A stretch of 64,000 nucleotides of DNA from Clostridiales bacterium (lineage in GTDB: Bacteria; Bacillota; Clostridia; Christensenellales; UBA1242), in assembly GCA_003524095.1 (NCBI GenBank), contig DOEE01000003.1, positions 519,421 to 583,420 of the forward strand, given 5' to 3'. Positions 18,899 through 27,345 of the stretch are shown here, piece after piece. Both the position numbers and the translations under genes were made by a program. How positions within the stretch are numbered: the first letter of the stretch is position 1; the number at the start of each line of letters is the position of its first letter. The notes under the pieces are model-generated. The model was given only the letters and a program-made list of their open reading frames with translations. It searched no databases and was not told where the DNA came from.

Positions 18899-19285
18899 TT
18901 ATTTTTTGATATTAACAAGAATAATTCCAATAAGACCACTTGCAAAAGTTGTTAACAAAAAGTCATACAAATTTTTGATACTTATTGAAAATTTTGCTTG
19001 TAGAATACTAAATATTACAAAACTAAGCAAATAATAAATTATACCTAAAATTAGCCCTTTTACAAAGCCTTTTTCTTTGTCTTTGAGCATTATAGACAGC
19101 CCTAATGTTAGACTTATAACTTTGATTACTTGATTAATAGGAAAAATCCAACTGTCTGAGATATTCAAAAATCTAACAAGTACAGCAAATAGCAAAATTA
19201 AAATAAGTGTTGCAGATAAAGCAACCAAAGCACCTTTTAAATAATTTAAAAATGTATTTTTATTTTTTGTTCCTTCCAAATTCAT
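18899..19285 (-). CDS. TIGR04086-family small membrane protein
   Basis: A 128-residue integral membrane protein with four hydrophobic segments separated by short charged loops (for example LKDKEKGFVKGLILGI). The pattern matches the TIGR04086 (YrzE-like) family, often found beside yajC in Clostridia; function is unknown. The frame extends 31 codons further upstream. The ATG at 19285 has GGAAGG 6 nt ahead, starts MNLEGTKNK, and is preferred because the extension runs into the yajC terminator. Its position between yajC and secDF suggests a link with the export machinery, but that is inference. Confidence 0.75.
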   Translation of the reverse strand: MNLEGTKNKNTFLNYLKGALVALSATLILILLFAVLVRFLNISDSWIFPINQVIKVISLTLGLSIMLKDKEKGFVKGLILGIIYYLLSFVIFSILQAKFSISIKNLYDFLLTTFASGLIGIILVNIKK

Positions 19286-19356
19286 ATTATACCTTCCAAA
19301 TTTTACTTCAAAAGAATATATGAAATTAAAAATTACTTTATGATAAAAAACAAAAA

Positions 19357-19376
19357 GACTTGCAGTATTGCAAGTC
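19357..19376 (-). terminator. Intrinsic terminator after yajC
   Basis: A perfect 8-bp stem (GACTTGCA with TGCAAGTC) and a 4-nt loop, then TTTTTG on the minus strand, starting about 7 nt after the yajC stop codon. Confidence 0.88.
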
Positions 19377-19383
19377 AAATTAA

Positions 19384-19875
19384 TTATTTTGTGGATTTTT
19401 TAGTTGATTTTTTTGCAGTTGTTTTTTTGGCTGTTGCTGGTTTTTCTTTTGGCTTTTCAGTTTCTTTTTCAACTGGAGTTTCAACTTGTTCTTCAACCTT
19501 TTCTTGTTTTTCAACTTTTTCTTCGCTAACCTTTTCGCTAGTCTTGTCTGCTACAACCGAAGATTTGTTGTCAATTCCACCAATTGCATTGATATGAATT
19601 GTCATGGTTGTTGGATTTTTTGAGTTTCCAGTAATAATTGTAACAACTTTGCCGTCTGTTGTTTCTTCGATGCTTTCAACAACACCATAAACACCAGCAG
19701 TGGTTATAATCTTTGTGCCTTTTTTGATTGTATTATTTAGTTCGTTACGAGCATTAGCTTCCTTTTTTTGTCTTAGATAAGTTGGAACTAGTAATGCAAT
19801 AGCAAGTACAATAAGAACCAAAATTATCCAGTTTTTGCTAAACCAGTCACCAAATGCAGATAATAATAAATTCAT
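19384..19875 (-). CDS. yajC: Preprotein translocase subunit YajC
   Basis: A single-pass membrane component of the SecDF-YajC complex. Residues 1-35 hold the membrane segment (WIILVLIVLAIALLVPTYLRQKK). The conserved GTKIITTAGVYGVVESI segment follows (about 52-68), then a long Lys/Glu/Thr/Pro-rich tail from about residue 110, longer than in most YajC. The start at 19875 (MNLLLSAFG) is chosen because AAGGAGA lies 7 nt upstream; an ORF extension to 19908 has no such site. It sits between tgt and secD, the usual queA-tgt-yajC-secDF order. Confidence 0.9.
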   Translation of the reverse strand: MNLLLSAFGDWFSKNWIILVLIVLAIALLVPTYLRQKKEANARNELNNTIKKGTKIITTAGVYGVVESIEETTDGKVVTIITGNSKNPTTMTIHINAIGGIDNKSSVVADKTSEKVSEEKVEKQEKVEEQVETPVEKETEKPKEKPATAKKTTAKKSTKKSTK

Positions 19876-19948
19876 TTTTTTCTCCTTAATTTTAATTTTT
19901 GAAATCATTTAAAAATTTAAGCAATTTCATTATTTTTTTGACATAATT

Positions 19949-19977
19949 ATTATATCAAATAACTTTTCAAAAAACAA
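19949..19977 (-). promoter_or_regulatory. Possible promoter for yajC
   Basis: A perfect TATAAT on the minus strand with a weak TTGTTT 17 nt upstream, between the tgt stop and the yajC start. The -35 is poor, so this is tentative. Confidence 0.4.
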
Positions 19978-20013
19978 ACAAAAAATTATCAAAATTTATC
20001 TATTTTTGTAAGT

Positions 20014-21156
20014 TTATTTTTTTGACTTAGAATTTTTGATTTCGCCCGCATTATAACGTGCCAAAAATTTATCCTTAAAGTCAAGCAAACAATTATTTCT
20101 AATTGCGTCTTTGATGTCTTCCATAAGTTTGGTTAAGAATCTGATGTTGTGAATACTAAGTAGTCTTGCACCAAGAATTTCTCCAGTATTGACCAAGTGT
20201 CTAAGATATGCTTTGGTGTAATTTTTACAACATTCACAATCGCACTCAGAATCAAGCGGAGTATAGTCGTCTTTGTAAATAGCATTACGCACAACAACTT
20301 TGCCATCGTGAGTAAATGCAGTTCCGTTGCGTGCAATTCTAGTAGGCAATACACAGTCAAACATATCTACCCCCCTAATTACACCTTCCAAAATGCAATC
20401 GGGACTACCCACACCCATCAAATATCTTGGAACATTATTTGGAAGATGTGGCTTGAGAGTATCTAACATTTCGTACATAATCTCTTTTGGTTCGCCTACA
20501 GATAGTCCACCTATAGCCATTCCATATTTGATATATGGCTTAGTTCTTTCCAAACTTTCAAGTCTTAAATCCTTGTAAAAATTCCCTTGAACAATTGGAA
20601 ACAATGCTTGGTTGTCGTTTTTATGATAACTATAGCATCTATCAAGCCAATCAAGAGTTCTGTTCATTGCTTTTTTACTCTTTTCATAACTAGTACCATA
20701 AGTCGTACACTCATCAAACTGCATTATAATATCTGCACCAAGTGCTTCTTCAATTTCCATACATTTTTCGGGTGTAATGTATAGTTTCTCGCCATTTAGA
20801 TGAGACCTAAATTCAACACCTTCGTCAGTAATCTTTCTAAGGTCAGCAAGCGAAAATACTTGAAAACCGCCCGAATCAGTAAGAATTGGTCTATCCCAAT
20901 TCATAAATTTGTGTAGACCACCAGCATTTTTGACAATTTCTTCGCCAGGTCTTAGATGCAAGTGATATGTGTTACTAAGCAAAATTTGTGTATTAATCTT
21001 TTTCAAATCTTCGGGTGTCAAGCTTTTAACAGTAGCTTGAGTTCCAACCGGCATAAAAACTGGTGTTTCTATTACTCCGTGTGGAGTTTTAAACTCACCA
21101 ATTCTAGCACCAGATTGAGAGCATACACATTTTGTTTCAAAACTAAATTTGTCCAT
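20014..21156 (-). CDS. tgt: Queuine tRNA-ribosyltransferase
   Basis: It exchanges guanine 34 of GUN-anticodon tRNAs for the queuosine precursor preQ1. All Tgt landmarks are present in the 380-residue protein: TPVFMPVGTQATVKSLTP near the N-terminus, the nucleophile region ILTDSGGFQVFSL, GGLSVGEP and the RYLMGVGSP segment. The zinc site CDCECC with a downstream His in YLRHL completes it. It starts 2 nt after the stop of the DUF1653 gene. With queA at 21386-22429 it covers two steps of queuosine biosynthesis. Confidence 0.97.
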   Translation of the reverse strand: MDKFSFETKCVCSQSGARIGEFKTPHGVIETPVFMPVGTQATVKSLTPEDLKKINTQILLSNTYHLHLRPGEEIVKNAGGLHKFMNWDRPILTDSGGFQVFSLADLRKITDEGVEFRSHLNGEKLYITPEKCMEIEEALGADIIMQFDECTTYGTSYEKSKKAMNRTLDWLDRCYSYHKNDNQALFPIVQGNFYKDLRLESLERTKPYIKYGMAIGGLSVGEPKEIMYEMLDTLKPHLPNNVPRYLMGVGSPDCILEGVIRGVDMFDCVLPTRIARNGTAFTHDGKVVVRNAIYKDDYTPLDSECDCECCKNYTKAYLRHLVNTGEILGARLLSIHNIRFLTKLMEDIKDAIRNNCLLDFKDKFLARYNAGEIKNSKSKK

Positions 21157-21158
21157 AG

Positions 21159-21377
21159 TTATCCTTTTATTAATTCAAATCTCTTGTATTTTTTGCCATT
21201 TTTTTCTACTATTTCATTCCACATATGTTTTGGTCTAGCCCATACGCAATAGTCACCATATAGAGCCATATAAATTACTAAGTCCTCGTTCGTCTCACTA
21301 TGTTTTGCAAAACCCAAAACCTTGTATAGATTGCCTTTGTAATGTTTGTATACGCCATTAATTACAATATCTTCCAT
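21159..21377 (-). CDS. DUF1653 domain protein
   Basis: A 72-residue protein matching the DUF1653 pattern: an opening GxYKHYKGNLYKVLGFAKHSET, a middle YMALYGDYCVWARP and a closing KKYKRFELI. The family is small, widespread and uncharacterised. The start ATG at 21377 (MEDIVINGVY) has GAGGAA 6 nt upstream; a TTG extension 12 nt longer overlaps queA and is less likely. It is sandwiched between queA and tgt with 2-10 nt gaps, so it is co-transcribed with queuosine genes. A role there is possible but not shown. Confidence 0.85.
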   Translation of the reverse strand: MEDIVINGVYKHYKGNLYKVLGFAKHSETNEDLVIYMALYGDYCVWARPKHMWNEIVEKNGKKYKRFELIKG

Positions 21378-21385
21378 AAAATTCC

Positions 21386-22429
21386 TCAAATAAGCAGAGT
21401 CGCATCACCAAAACTAAAAAACCTATATTTTTCTTTGACAGCAGTATTATACATATTCATAGTTTCATCAAATCCAATAAATGCGGAAACTAGCATAATA
21501 AGTGTACTTTCGGGTAAATGAAAATTGGTTATTAGTCCATCAACCATTTTGAATTTATAACCCGGATAGATAAAAATATCCGTTTCTTTTTGACATGCAT
21601 GAATTATCCCGTTATTGTCAGTTGCACTTTCCAAAACTCTAACCGATGTCGTTCCAACTGCAATAATACGTCTACCTTCACGTTTTGCATTATTAAGTTT
21701 GGTTGCATTTTCGCTTGTTACTTCAATATATTCGCTATGCATTTTGTGTTCCAAAATATTATCTTCGTTTACTGGTCTAAATGTTCCCAATCCAACATGT
21801 AATAATACTTCGATAATTTCAACACCCTTAGCCCTAATTTTTTCCAAAAGTTCGTTTGTAAAATGAAGCCCTGCAGTTGGAGCAGCACTACTTCCTGTGA
21901 TTTTGTTATAAACTGTTTGGTATCTTTCTTTGTCTTTGTATTGTTTGTGAATATATGGTGGAAGTGGCATAACCCCACATTTTGAGATTATGTCTTCAAA
22001 GACACCATCAAACTCAAACTCAATTATTTTTCCGCCAAAATCTGTATCAGACTTGATTTTTCCTTTGAGATTTTCGGAAAATATAATTTCTGTGCCTACT
22101 TTAAGTCTTTTACCCGGCTTTGCAAGAGTTTCCCAAGTGTTTAAATCAATTCGTTTGAGAAGTAATACTTCAATTTGTGCCCCACTTTCTTTTTTTCCAT
22201 AAAGACGAGCCGGCAATACTCTTGTGTTGTTTACAACCAAAACATCTCCGGGCTTGAGATAATCTAGTACATCTCTAAAAATCTTGTGTTCAATCTCTCC
22301 GCTTGACTTATGATAAACAAGTAGTCTTGACGAATCTCTTGGTTCGGCTGGAGTTTGAGCGATGAGTTCTTCGGGTAAATCATAAAAGTATGATTTGGTA
22401 TTTAATAAGTCTACATTTCCTTTATTCAT
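21386..22429 (-). CDS. queA: S-adenosylmethionine:tRNA ribosyltransferase-isomerase
   Basis: It transfers and isomerises the ribosyl moiety of SAM to preQ1-tRNA, forming epoxyqueuosine. The family sequence is clear: YDLPEELIAQTPAEPRDSSRLLV near the start, GDVLVVNNTRVLPARL, TAGLHFT, VLLHVGLGTFRPV and NFHLPESTLIMLVSAF. I take the ATG at 22429 (MNKGNVDLL). A GTG three codons upstream is also open. Either start overlaps the end of ruvB, implying coupling. Confidence 0.96.
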   Translation of the reverse strand: MNKGNVDLLNTKSYFYDLPEELIAQTPAEPRDSSRLLVYHKSSGEIEHKIFRDVLDYLKPGDVLVVNNTRVLPARLYGKKESGAQIEVLLLKRIDLNTWETLAKPGKRLKVGTEIIFSENLKGKIKSDTDFGGKIIEFEFDGVFEDIISKCGVMPLPPYIHKQYKDKERYQTVYNKITGSSAAPTAGLHFTNELLEKIRAKGVEIIEVLLHVGLGTFRPVNEDNILEHKMHSEYIEVTSENATKLNNAKREGRRIIAVGTTSVRVLESATDNNGIIHACQKETDIFIYPGYKFKMVDGLITNFHLPESTLIMLVSAFIGFDETMNMYNTAVKEKYRFFSFGDATLLI

Positions 22430-23474
22430 TATCTTCACTTTCTACAAATAATTTTAAATATTCTTGATTTTTTGCTGTTAATTTTTTGCCAAGATGCTTG
22501 TAAGCCTTTGGAAGTACAACCCTACCCCTAGGAGTTCTCGCTATAAATCCAAGTTGAATAAGATAAGGTTCATAAACATCTTCAATTGTATTTGCGTCTT
22601 CGCCAGTTGCCGCACCCAATGTATTAAGACCCACTGGGCCACCATGAAACTTGTCTATAATAGTTTCAAGCAAAATTCTATCCGTAAAGTCAAGTCCCAA
22701 ATCATCAACTTCCAATATCTCTAAGGATTTTTTACATATTTCATTAGTAATTCTTGGACTTCCTTCTACTTCGGCAAAATCTCTAATTCGTTTGAGAAGC
22801 CTATTGGCAATTCTTGGAGTTCCACGACTACGTTTTGCTAGTTCCATACACGCATCTGCATCAATTGGTGTTCCCAAAATATTGGCACTACGACTAATAA
22901 TTTTTCCAAGTTCTTCGGGAGTATACATCTCTAACCTACAAACAACACCAAATCTATCTCTAAGTGGACCAGTAAGCATGCCCGCCTTAGTTGTTGCACC
23001 AATCAAAGTAAATGGTTCAACATTAATTCGCATAGTTCTTGCACCCGGACCTTTGCCCAAAATTATATCTAATGCAAAATCTTCCATGGCTGGATACAAA
23101 ACTTCTTCGACAGACCTACTTAGTCTATGAATTTCGTCAATAAACAAAACTTCGTTACGTTGCATATTGCTAAGAATACTAGCAAGGTCAGCAACTTTTT
23201 CAATCGCTGGTCCACTTGTAATTTTGATGTTAGTCCCAAGTTCATTTGCAATTATATGCGAAAGTGTTGTTTTTCCAAGTCCCGGCGGTCCATACAAAAG
23301 TACGTGGTCAAGAGCATCTCCCCTATGTTTAGCAGCCTTAATATATACATTCAAATTCTTTTTGATTTTTTCTTGTCCAACATAATCTTCCATTGATGTC
23401 GGTCTAAGAGTATTTTCAACTTCGCTTTCACTCAAGTTTTTGGTCGAAGTTATAAATCTTTCTTCGTCTTCCAT
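22422..23474 (-). CDS. ruvB: Holliday junction branch migration helicase RuvB
   Basis: An AAA+ motor that drives branch migration with RuvA. The 350-residue protein has Walker A GPPGLGKTT (62-70), Walker B LFIDEIHRLS, sensor 1 in LIGATTKAG and the C-terminal winged helix (GPVGLNTLGAATGE...GFIARTPRGR). An N-terminal TLRPTSMEDYVGQ segment is standard. It lies 14 nt downstream of ruvA in ruvC-ruvA-ruvB-queA. Confidence 0.98.
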   Translation of the reverse strand: MEDEERFITSTKNLSESEVENTLRPTSMEDYVGQEKIKKNLNVYIKAAKHRGDALDHVLLYGPPGLGKTTLSHIIANELGTNIKITSGPAIEKVADLASILSNMQRNEVLFIDEIHRLSRSVEEVLYPAMEDFALDIILGKGPGARTMRINVEPFTLIGATTKAGMLTGPLRDRFGVVCRLEMYTPEELGKIISRSANILGTPIDADACMELAKRSRGTPRIANRLLKRIRDFAEVEGSPRITNEICKKSLEILEVDDLGLDFTDRILLETIIDKFHGGPVGLNTLGAATGEDANTIEDVYEPYLIQLGFIARTPRGRVVLPKAYKHLGKKLTAKNQEYLKLFVESEDNE

Positions 23475-23488
23475 AATTCTCCTAAAAA

Positions 23489-24079
23489 CTATTTATTCAT
23501 ATTCCTAAGACTTTTCTTAACAATATCTTCGGCAGTATCATTAGTCACAGCAACATTTTTGACAACCGACGTTGCATCAAATCTAGTAAGTCCCATTGCA
23601 ACAAGAGTATCAATCGCTTCTTCAATTGCCGAACTATTTGTTGATGCATTTCGTGGACTAAGCATAGATAATTGCAAGTCATCAAAACTATTTTTGAGTT
23701 CAACGACAAGTCTTTCGGCTGTCTTTTTTCCAAGTCCTTTGATACTACTAAGCAGTCTAATATTTTCAGTTACAATTGCTTCGATTAAATCAGCCACCGG
23801 CATAGCAGACAAAATTACAATTGCCATTTTGCCACCAATACCACTCACGCTTGTGAGTTTCAAAAAGGCAGATTTTTCTTCACGACTAGCAAACCCAAAT
23901 AGCGTAATAGCATCTTCCCTAACCGCCATATAAGTATAAATTGTAGCCATTTCGCCTATATTTGGAAGTTCATAAATTGTAGTATCACTAACATTAACTT
24001 CAAAGCCAACTCCGTTACAATTAATAACTGCTATATTATTATCTTTTTCTTCCAAAACTCCTGTCAAAAATGCAAACAT
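23489..24079 (-). CDS. ruvA: Holliday junction branch migration protein RuvA
   Basis: The junction-binding tetramer that loads RuvB. The 196-residue protein has an N-terminal OB fold (MFAFLTGVLEEKDNNIAVINCNGVGFEV) and two helix-hairpin-helix motifs, of which GIGGKMAIVIL and IKGLGKKTAERLVVELK are visible. The C-terminal domain III (ALxxLG-like TLVAMGLTRFDA) contacts RuvB. It follows ruvC by 25 nt. Confidence 0.97.
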   Translation of the reverse strand: MFAFLTGVLEEKDNNIAVINCNGVGFEVNVSDTTIYELPNIGEMATIYTYMAVREDAITLFGFASREEKSAFLKLTSVSGIGGKMAIVILSAMPVADLIEAIVTENIRLLSSIKGLGKKTAERLVVELKNSFDDLQLSMLSPRNASTNSSAIEEAIDTLVAMGLTRFDATSVVKNVAVTNDTAEDIVKKSLRNMNK

Positions 24080-24104
24080 AATTTCTCCAATTCTTTGTAA
24101 TTAT

Positions 24105-24599
24105 TTAGTGAATATCCGTTCCAGACAAAAGCAAATTTGTCTGACTATGTGTGAGAGCTACCGCTAATCCGTCGGCAGCATCATCAGGACGTGGTATAGT
24201 TTTGAGATTAAGAATTGCCTTAACCATAAACTGAACTTGTTGTTTATCTGCTCTACCATTACTAGTCAAAGCTTGTTTAATTTGCAAAGGTGTATACTCA
24301 TAAAGTTTAAGATTTTTGTGAATACAAGCAAGTAGAATTACCCCCCTAGCTTCAGCGACAGAAATTCCAGTAGTTGTATTTGTATTAAAAAACAATTCCT
24401 CAAGTGCAACATGTTCGGGTTTAAATTTATCAATAAGAGCACACATTCCGTCATAAATTTTTTGAAGTCTAACAGGCAAAGTATCTTCTTTTGGAGTTGT
24501 AATTACACCATAATCAATAACATCAGTTTTATATTTGCCTTTTTCAATAACACCAAATCCCACAATTGCAAGACCGGGGTCAATACCAAGTATTACCAT
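24105..24599 (-). CDS. ruvC: Crossover junction endodeoxyribonuclease RuvC
   Basis: It resolves Holliday junctions by symmetrical nicking. The RNase H-fold acidic residues are visible in LGIDPGLAIVGFG (Asp6), ALEELFF and the C-terminal DDAADGLAVALTH. At 164 residues it is the normal size. It is the first gene of the ruvCAB-queA-DUF1653-tgt unit, with its own promoter at 24620-24648. Unlike many Firmicutes, yebC is not co-transcribed directly, since a terminator lies between. Confidence 0.97.
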   Translation of the reverse strand: MVILGIDPGLAIVGFGVIEKGKYKTDVIDYGVITTPKEDTLPVRLQKIYDGMCALIDKFKPEHVALEELFFNTNTTTGISVAEARGVILLACIHKNLKLYEYTPLQIKQALTSNGRADKQQVQFMVKAILNLKTIPRPDDAADGLAVALTHSQTNLLLSGTDIH

Positions 24600-24619
24600 A
24601 AGTTCTCCTAATACAAAGT

Positions 24620-24648
24620 AGTATAACTATTTATCCAAAATAAGTCAA
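24620..24648 (-). promoter_or_regulatory. Sigma-A type promoter for ruvC operon
   Basis: TTGACT and TATACT on the minus strand are separated by 17 nt, about 20 nt ahead of the ruvC start. Confidence 0.7.
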
Positions 24649-24672
24649 ACAAATGTTTTAGAAACAACAAAA

Positions 24673-24696
24673 AATATGCAAAATTAATTGCATATT
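24673..24696 (-). terminator. Intrinsic terminator after yebC
   Basis: AATATGCAA pairs with TTGCATATT over 9 bp (6-nt loop), with A-run and T-run flanks extending the stem. It lies 5 nt past the yebC stop. Confidence 0.85.
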
Positions 24697-24700
24697 TTTT

Positions 24701-25429
24701 TTATTCTTCAATATTTACATTGTGATAAACTTCTTGAACGTCGTCGTTATCTTCGAGAGCGTCTATCATTTTTTGGAAAGTTACAAGTTTGTCTGGTGCA
24801 AGTTCAACATAATTTGATGGAATCAAATCAATTGAACTATCTGCAATTGAGATACCTATTCTTTCCAAGTTGGCTTTGGTGCTTTCAAAAGCTTCGGGTG
24901 TAGTATATATTTCAAATACTTCGTCATCGATAGCGATATCATCTGCGCCTGCATCAAGTGCTGTCATCATCATATCATCATCTGAAATTCCAGTGCCACG
25001 TTGAACATAGATAACGCCTTTTTTAGTAAACAAATAAGATACACAGCCATTGCTTCCAAGCGAACCGCCAAACTTGTCGAATACATGTCTAACATCACTA
25101 GCTGTACGATTTTTGTTGTCTGTCAAAGCATGAACAATAACCGCACTTCCATTAACACCATAACCTTCGTAAGTCATTGCTTCGTAGTTGACAGAATTTA
25201 GTTCCCCACTAGCCTTTTTGATACTACGATTGATATTGTCGTTTGGCATATTGATAGCTTTTGCTTTTGCGATAATATTTTTTAACTGTGAATTTGAATT
25301 TGGGTCAGCACCGCCAAGCTTAACAGCAACGGCAATTTCTCTGCCGATTTTTGTATACATCTTGGCATTTTGTTGGTCGTTCTTTTCTTTTATACCTTTA
25401 ATTTTTGTCCACTTATTGTGTCCTGACAT
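24701..25429 (-). CDS. yebC: YebC/PmpR-family protein
   Basis: A 242-residue protein with the YebC signature: MSGHNKWTKIKGIKEKNDQQNAKMYTK-type N-terminus (seen in pieces SGHNKW and NAKMYTKIGREI), GGADPNSN, YEGYGVNGSAVIVHALTDN and a GGSLGSNGCVSYLF core. The family was annotated as a transcription regulator; recent work also links YebC proteins to translation through proline-rich stretches. It lies 12 nt after the SpoU methyltransferase gene and upstream of ruvC. Confidence 0.95.
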   Translation of the reverse strand: MSGHNKWTKIKGIKEKNDQQNAKMYTKIGREIAVAVKLGGADPNSNSQLKNIIAKAKAINMPNDNINRSIKKASGELNSVNYEAMTYEGYGVNGSAVIVHALTDNKNRTASDVRHVFDKFGGSLGSNGCVSYLFTKKGVIYVQRGTGISDDDMMMTALDAGADDIAIDDEVFEIYTTPEAFESTKANLERIGISIADSSIDLIPSNYVELAPDKLVTFQKMIDALEDNDDVQEVYHNVNIEE

Positions 25430-25441
25430 AAGATTACCTCA

Positions 25442-26173
25442 TTATTTTCTTAGATTAAACATAAATATTGATGCACTAACACTAGCATTTAAACTTTCAA
25501 CTTGATTAAGCATCGGAATGGATACAGTATAATCTGCCAAATTTCTAAGAGTTTCACTTACACCTTTTCCTTCACTTCCGATTATAATTGCCAAGTTATC
25601 CGACTTGACGTCGAAATTTTCGATGGTTACACCTGACATATTAGCACAAACAAATTTTATGTCTTTTTCATTTTTGATTTTTTGAATAGTTTCATATGTT
25701 ACATCAAGCAAATTGACATCAAAAACATAACCCATACTAGACCTAATACTCTTAAAACTATACGGATAAACCGAATTAACACTCAAAATTGTGTTAAAGC
25801 CAAATGCCCTAGCACTCCTAATAATTGCACCAAAATTACTTGGGTCTTGAATGTTATCTAACACCAAACATCTTGAGTAATCCCACAATTTAGGCTTAGA
25901 AATCTTGCAAATTGCAAAGACTCCATCTGTCGTGCTTGCATCTGACAAATATTTGGCAATACTATTTGAAATAATGTCAATTGGAATATTCACGTCTTTG
26001 AATAAACCTATTTTTTCTTCAACACAAAAAATATGTGTAACCATATTTTTGTCAAGCATTTGTCTTACAATTTTGATAGTTTCAATCAAACAAACCAAGT
26101 CCGTTCTAGATTGTTTTTTATCTTTGATAGAAATTAAATATTTAATTAATTTGTTATCTTTGCTTGTAATCAT
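25442..26173 (-). CDS. TrmH/SpoU-family RNA 2'-O-methyltransferase
   Basis: A SPOUT-class methyltransferase for rRNA or tRNA ribose. The three family motifs are present in order: motif 1 NIQDPSNFGAIIRSARAFG, motif 2 IIGSEGKGVSETL and motif 3 IPMLNQVESLNASVSASI. The N-terminal substrate-binding domain covers residues 1-95. The ATG at 26173 (MITSKDNKLIKYL) matches family starts; a TTG extension to 26200 runs into the rplT terminator and is rejected. Location after infC-rpmI-rplT is the usual clostridial context. The exact target cannot be told from sequence. Confidence 0.9.
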   Translation of the reverse strand: MITSKDNKLIKYLISIKDKKQSRTDLVCLIETIKIVRQMLDKNMVTHIFCVEEKIGLFKDVNIPIDIISNSIAKYLSDASTTDGVFAICKISKPKLWDYSRCLVLDNIQDPSNFGAIIRSARAFGFNTILSVNSVYPYSFKSIRSSMGYVFDVNLLDVTYETIQKIKNEKDIKFVCANMSGVTIENFDVKSDNLAIIIGSEGKGVSETLRNLADYTVSIPMLNQVESLNASVSASIFMFNLRK

Positions 26174-26194
26174 AAAAAACCCTAATTTTAAAAA

Positions 26195-26231
26195 AGCCAA
26201 ATCAAGTAGGAAACACTTGATTTAGGCTAAA
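26195..26231 (-). terminator. Intrinsic terminator after rplT
   Basis: A long hairpin of about 12 bp, with AGCC...AATCAAGT pairing ACTTGATT...GGCT, is followed by TTTTT on the minus strand, immediately past the rplT stop. It ends the infC-rpmI-rplT operon. The downstream trmH-type gene begins 20 nt later and may rely on read-through. Confidence 0.85.
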
Positions 26232-26237
26232 ATTTAA

Positions 26238-26594
26238 TTATTTTGCAAGCGCTTTTTTAGCTGTAGCAACTAGACTAGAAAAAGCTTTTTCGTCTGAGAT
26301 AGCAAGGTCAGACAAAACCTTTCTGTTAAGGTCAATATTAGCAACTTTTAGTCCATGCATAAATTGGCTATAAGACATATCATTTTGTCTGCAACCAGCA
26401 TTGATTCTTGCAATCCAAAGTTGACGGAAATCTCTTTTCTTAAGACGTCTACCTGTATAAGCATATTGACCAGACTTCATAACTGCTTGTTTAGCGACTC
26501 TATAAAGTTTGCTTCTAGCACCCCAGTAACCTTTGGCACTTCTTAGTACTTTTCTTCTCTTTTTAACTGCATTAACTGCTCTTTTAATTCTCAT
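26238..26594 (-). CDS. rplT: 50S ribosomal protein L20
   Basis: A 118-residue assembly protein of the large subunit. Family landmarks are clear: basic N-terminus RIKRAVNAVKKRRKVLRSAKGYWG, KQAVMKSGQYAYTGRRLKKRDFR and LWIARINAGCR. In Firmicutes L20 represses its own operon by binding the infC leader. Such a leader is visible at 27346-27490. Confidence 0.98.
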   Translation of the reverse strand: MRIKRAVNAVKKRRKVLRSAKGYWGARSKLYRVAKQAVMKSGQYAYTGRRLKKRDFRQLWIARINAGCRQNDMSYSQFMHGLKVANIDLNRKVLSDLAISDEKAFSSLVATAKKALAK

Positions 26595-26617
26595 AAGTCA
26601 TTTTCTCCTTTACTAAT

Positions 26618-26812
26618 TTATGCTGAAAGCAACTCTTTGATATTTCTTTCGTTGGCTTTTGCAACATAGCCACCTTTTCTAAGTCTTCTCTTTCTTGCTG
26701 GAGACTTTTTAGTCAAGATGTGTCTTCTGTTCATTTTGTTTCTTTTGATTATTCCAGATTTTTTAAGTTTAAATCTCTTTTTTGCACCTGTATGTGTTTT
26801 TTGCTTAGGCAT
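26618..26812 (-). CDS. rpmI: 50S ribosomal protein L35
   Basis: A 64-residue, strongly basic protein with the L35 pattern MPKQKTHTGAKKRFK, GIIKRNKMNRRHILTKKSPARKRRLRK-type middle, and a short C-terminal helix. It sits between infC and rplT with 20-23 nt gaps and an AAGGAG Shine-Dalgarno. Confidence 0.98.
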   Translation of the reverse strand: MPKQKTHTGAKKRFKLKKSGIIKRNKMNRRHILTKKSPARKRRLRKGGYVAKANERNIKELLSA

Positions 26813-26832
26813 AATTTTTTCTCCTTGTTTAA

Positions 26833-27345
26833 TTATTTAGTATTTTTTGGCGATAGAACCATAACAATTTGTCTACCATTAATTTCTGGTTTGCTAGTAA
26901 GTTCACAAACATCAGATAGCATCTCATAGAATTTTTGCATAATAGGCAATCCCATTTGTGGATTGGCAAGTTGTCTGCCAAACATTCTAAGTGATACCTT
27001 AACTTTGTCGCCATTTGTTAAAAATTTACGAACATTTTTAGCCTTGAATTGCATATCATTGTCAGCGATATTCATACTAAGTTGCATACCTTTGACTTCG
27101 GATACTTTTTGTTTTTTCTTGGCTTCTTTTTCTTTTTTAATTGTGTCAAACTTATGTTTGCCATAATCCATGATTTTGCACACTGGTGGAACTGCGTTTG
27201 GTGACAAAAGTACCAAGTCAAGTCCTTCTTCATCTGCTTTGGCTCTAGCATCGGACAAAGACATAATTCCAAGTGCTTCGCCTTGACTTCCAACAAGTCT
27301 AACTTGTGGAACTCTAATTTGTTCATTAATGATTAACTCTTTGAT
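26833..27345 (-). CDS. infC: Translation initiation factor IF-3, non-canonical AUC start
   Basis: It binds the 30S subunit and checks initiator tRNA and start codon. The first in-frame ATG (27264) lies inside the conserved N-domain. Coding sequence clearly continues upstream as INEQIRVPQVRLVGSQGEALGI, the canonical IF-3 opening. Between this and the nearest upstream stop codon there is no ATG, GTG or TTG. The best start is ATC at 27345-27343 (reading fMet-KELIINEQIR), 8 nt after GGGGGT. This gives 170 residues, the usual size. Non-AUG starts in infC are known (AUU in E. coli) and let IF-3 repress itself. The two-domain protein has its linker at about residues 85-95. Confidence 0.9.
   Translation of the reverse strand: MKELIINEQIRVPQVRLVGSQGEALGIMSLSDARAKADEEGLDLVLLSPNAVPPVCKIMDYGKHKFDTIKKEKEAKKKQKVSEVKGMQLSMNIADNDMQFKAKNVRKFLTNGDKVKVSLRMFGRQLANPQMGLPIMQKFYEMLSDVCELTSKPEINGRQIVMVLSPKNTK

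Noticed and set aside
27264..27264. ATG 27264 as the infC start
   Set aside because: It would delete the conserved first 27 residues of IF-3 and has no suitable ribosome-binding site, whereas the upstream sequence encodes the family N-terminus in frame.
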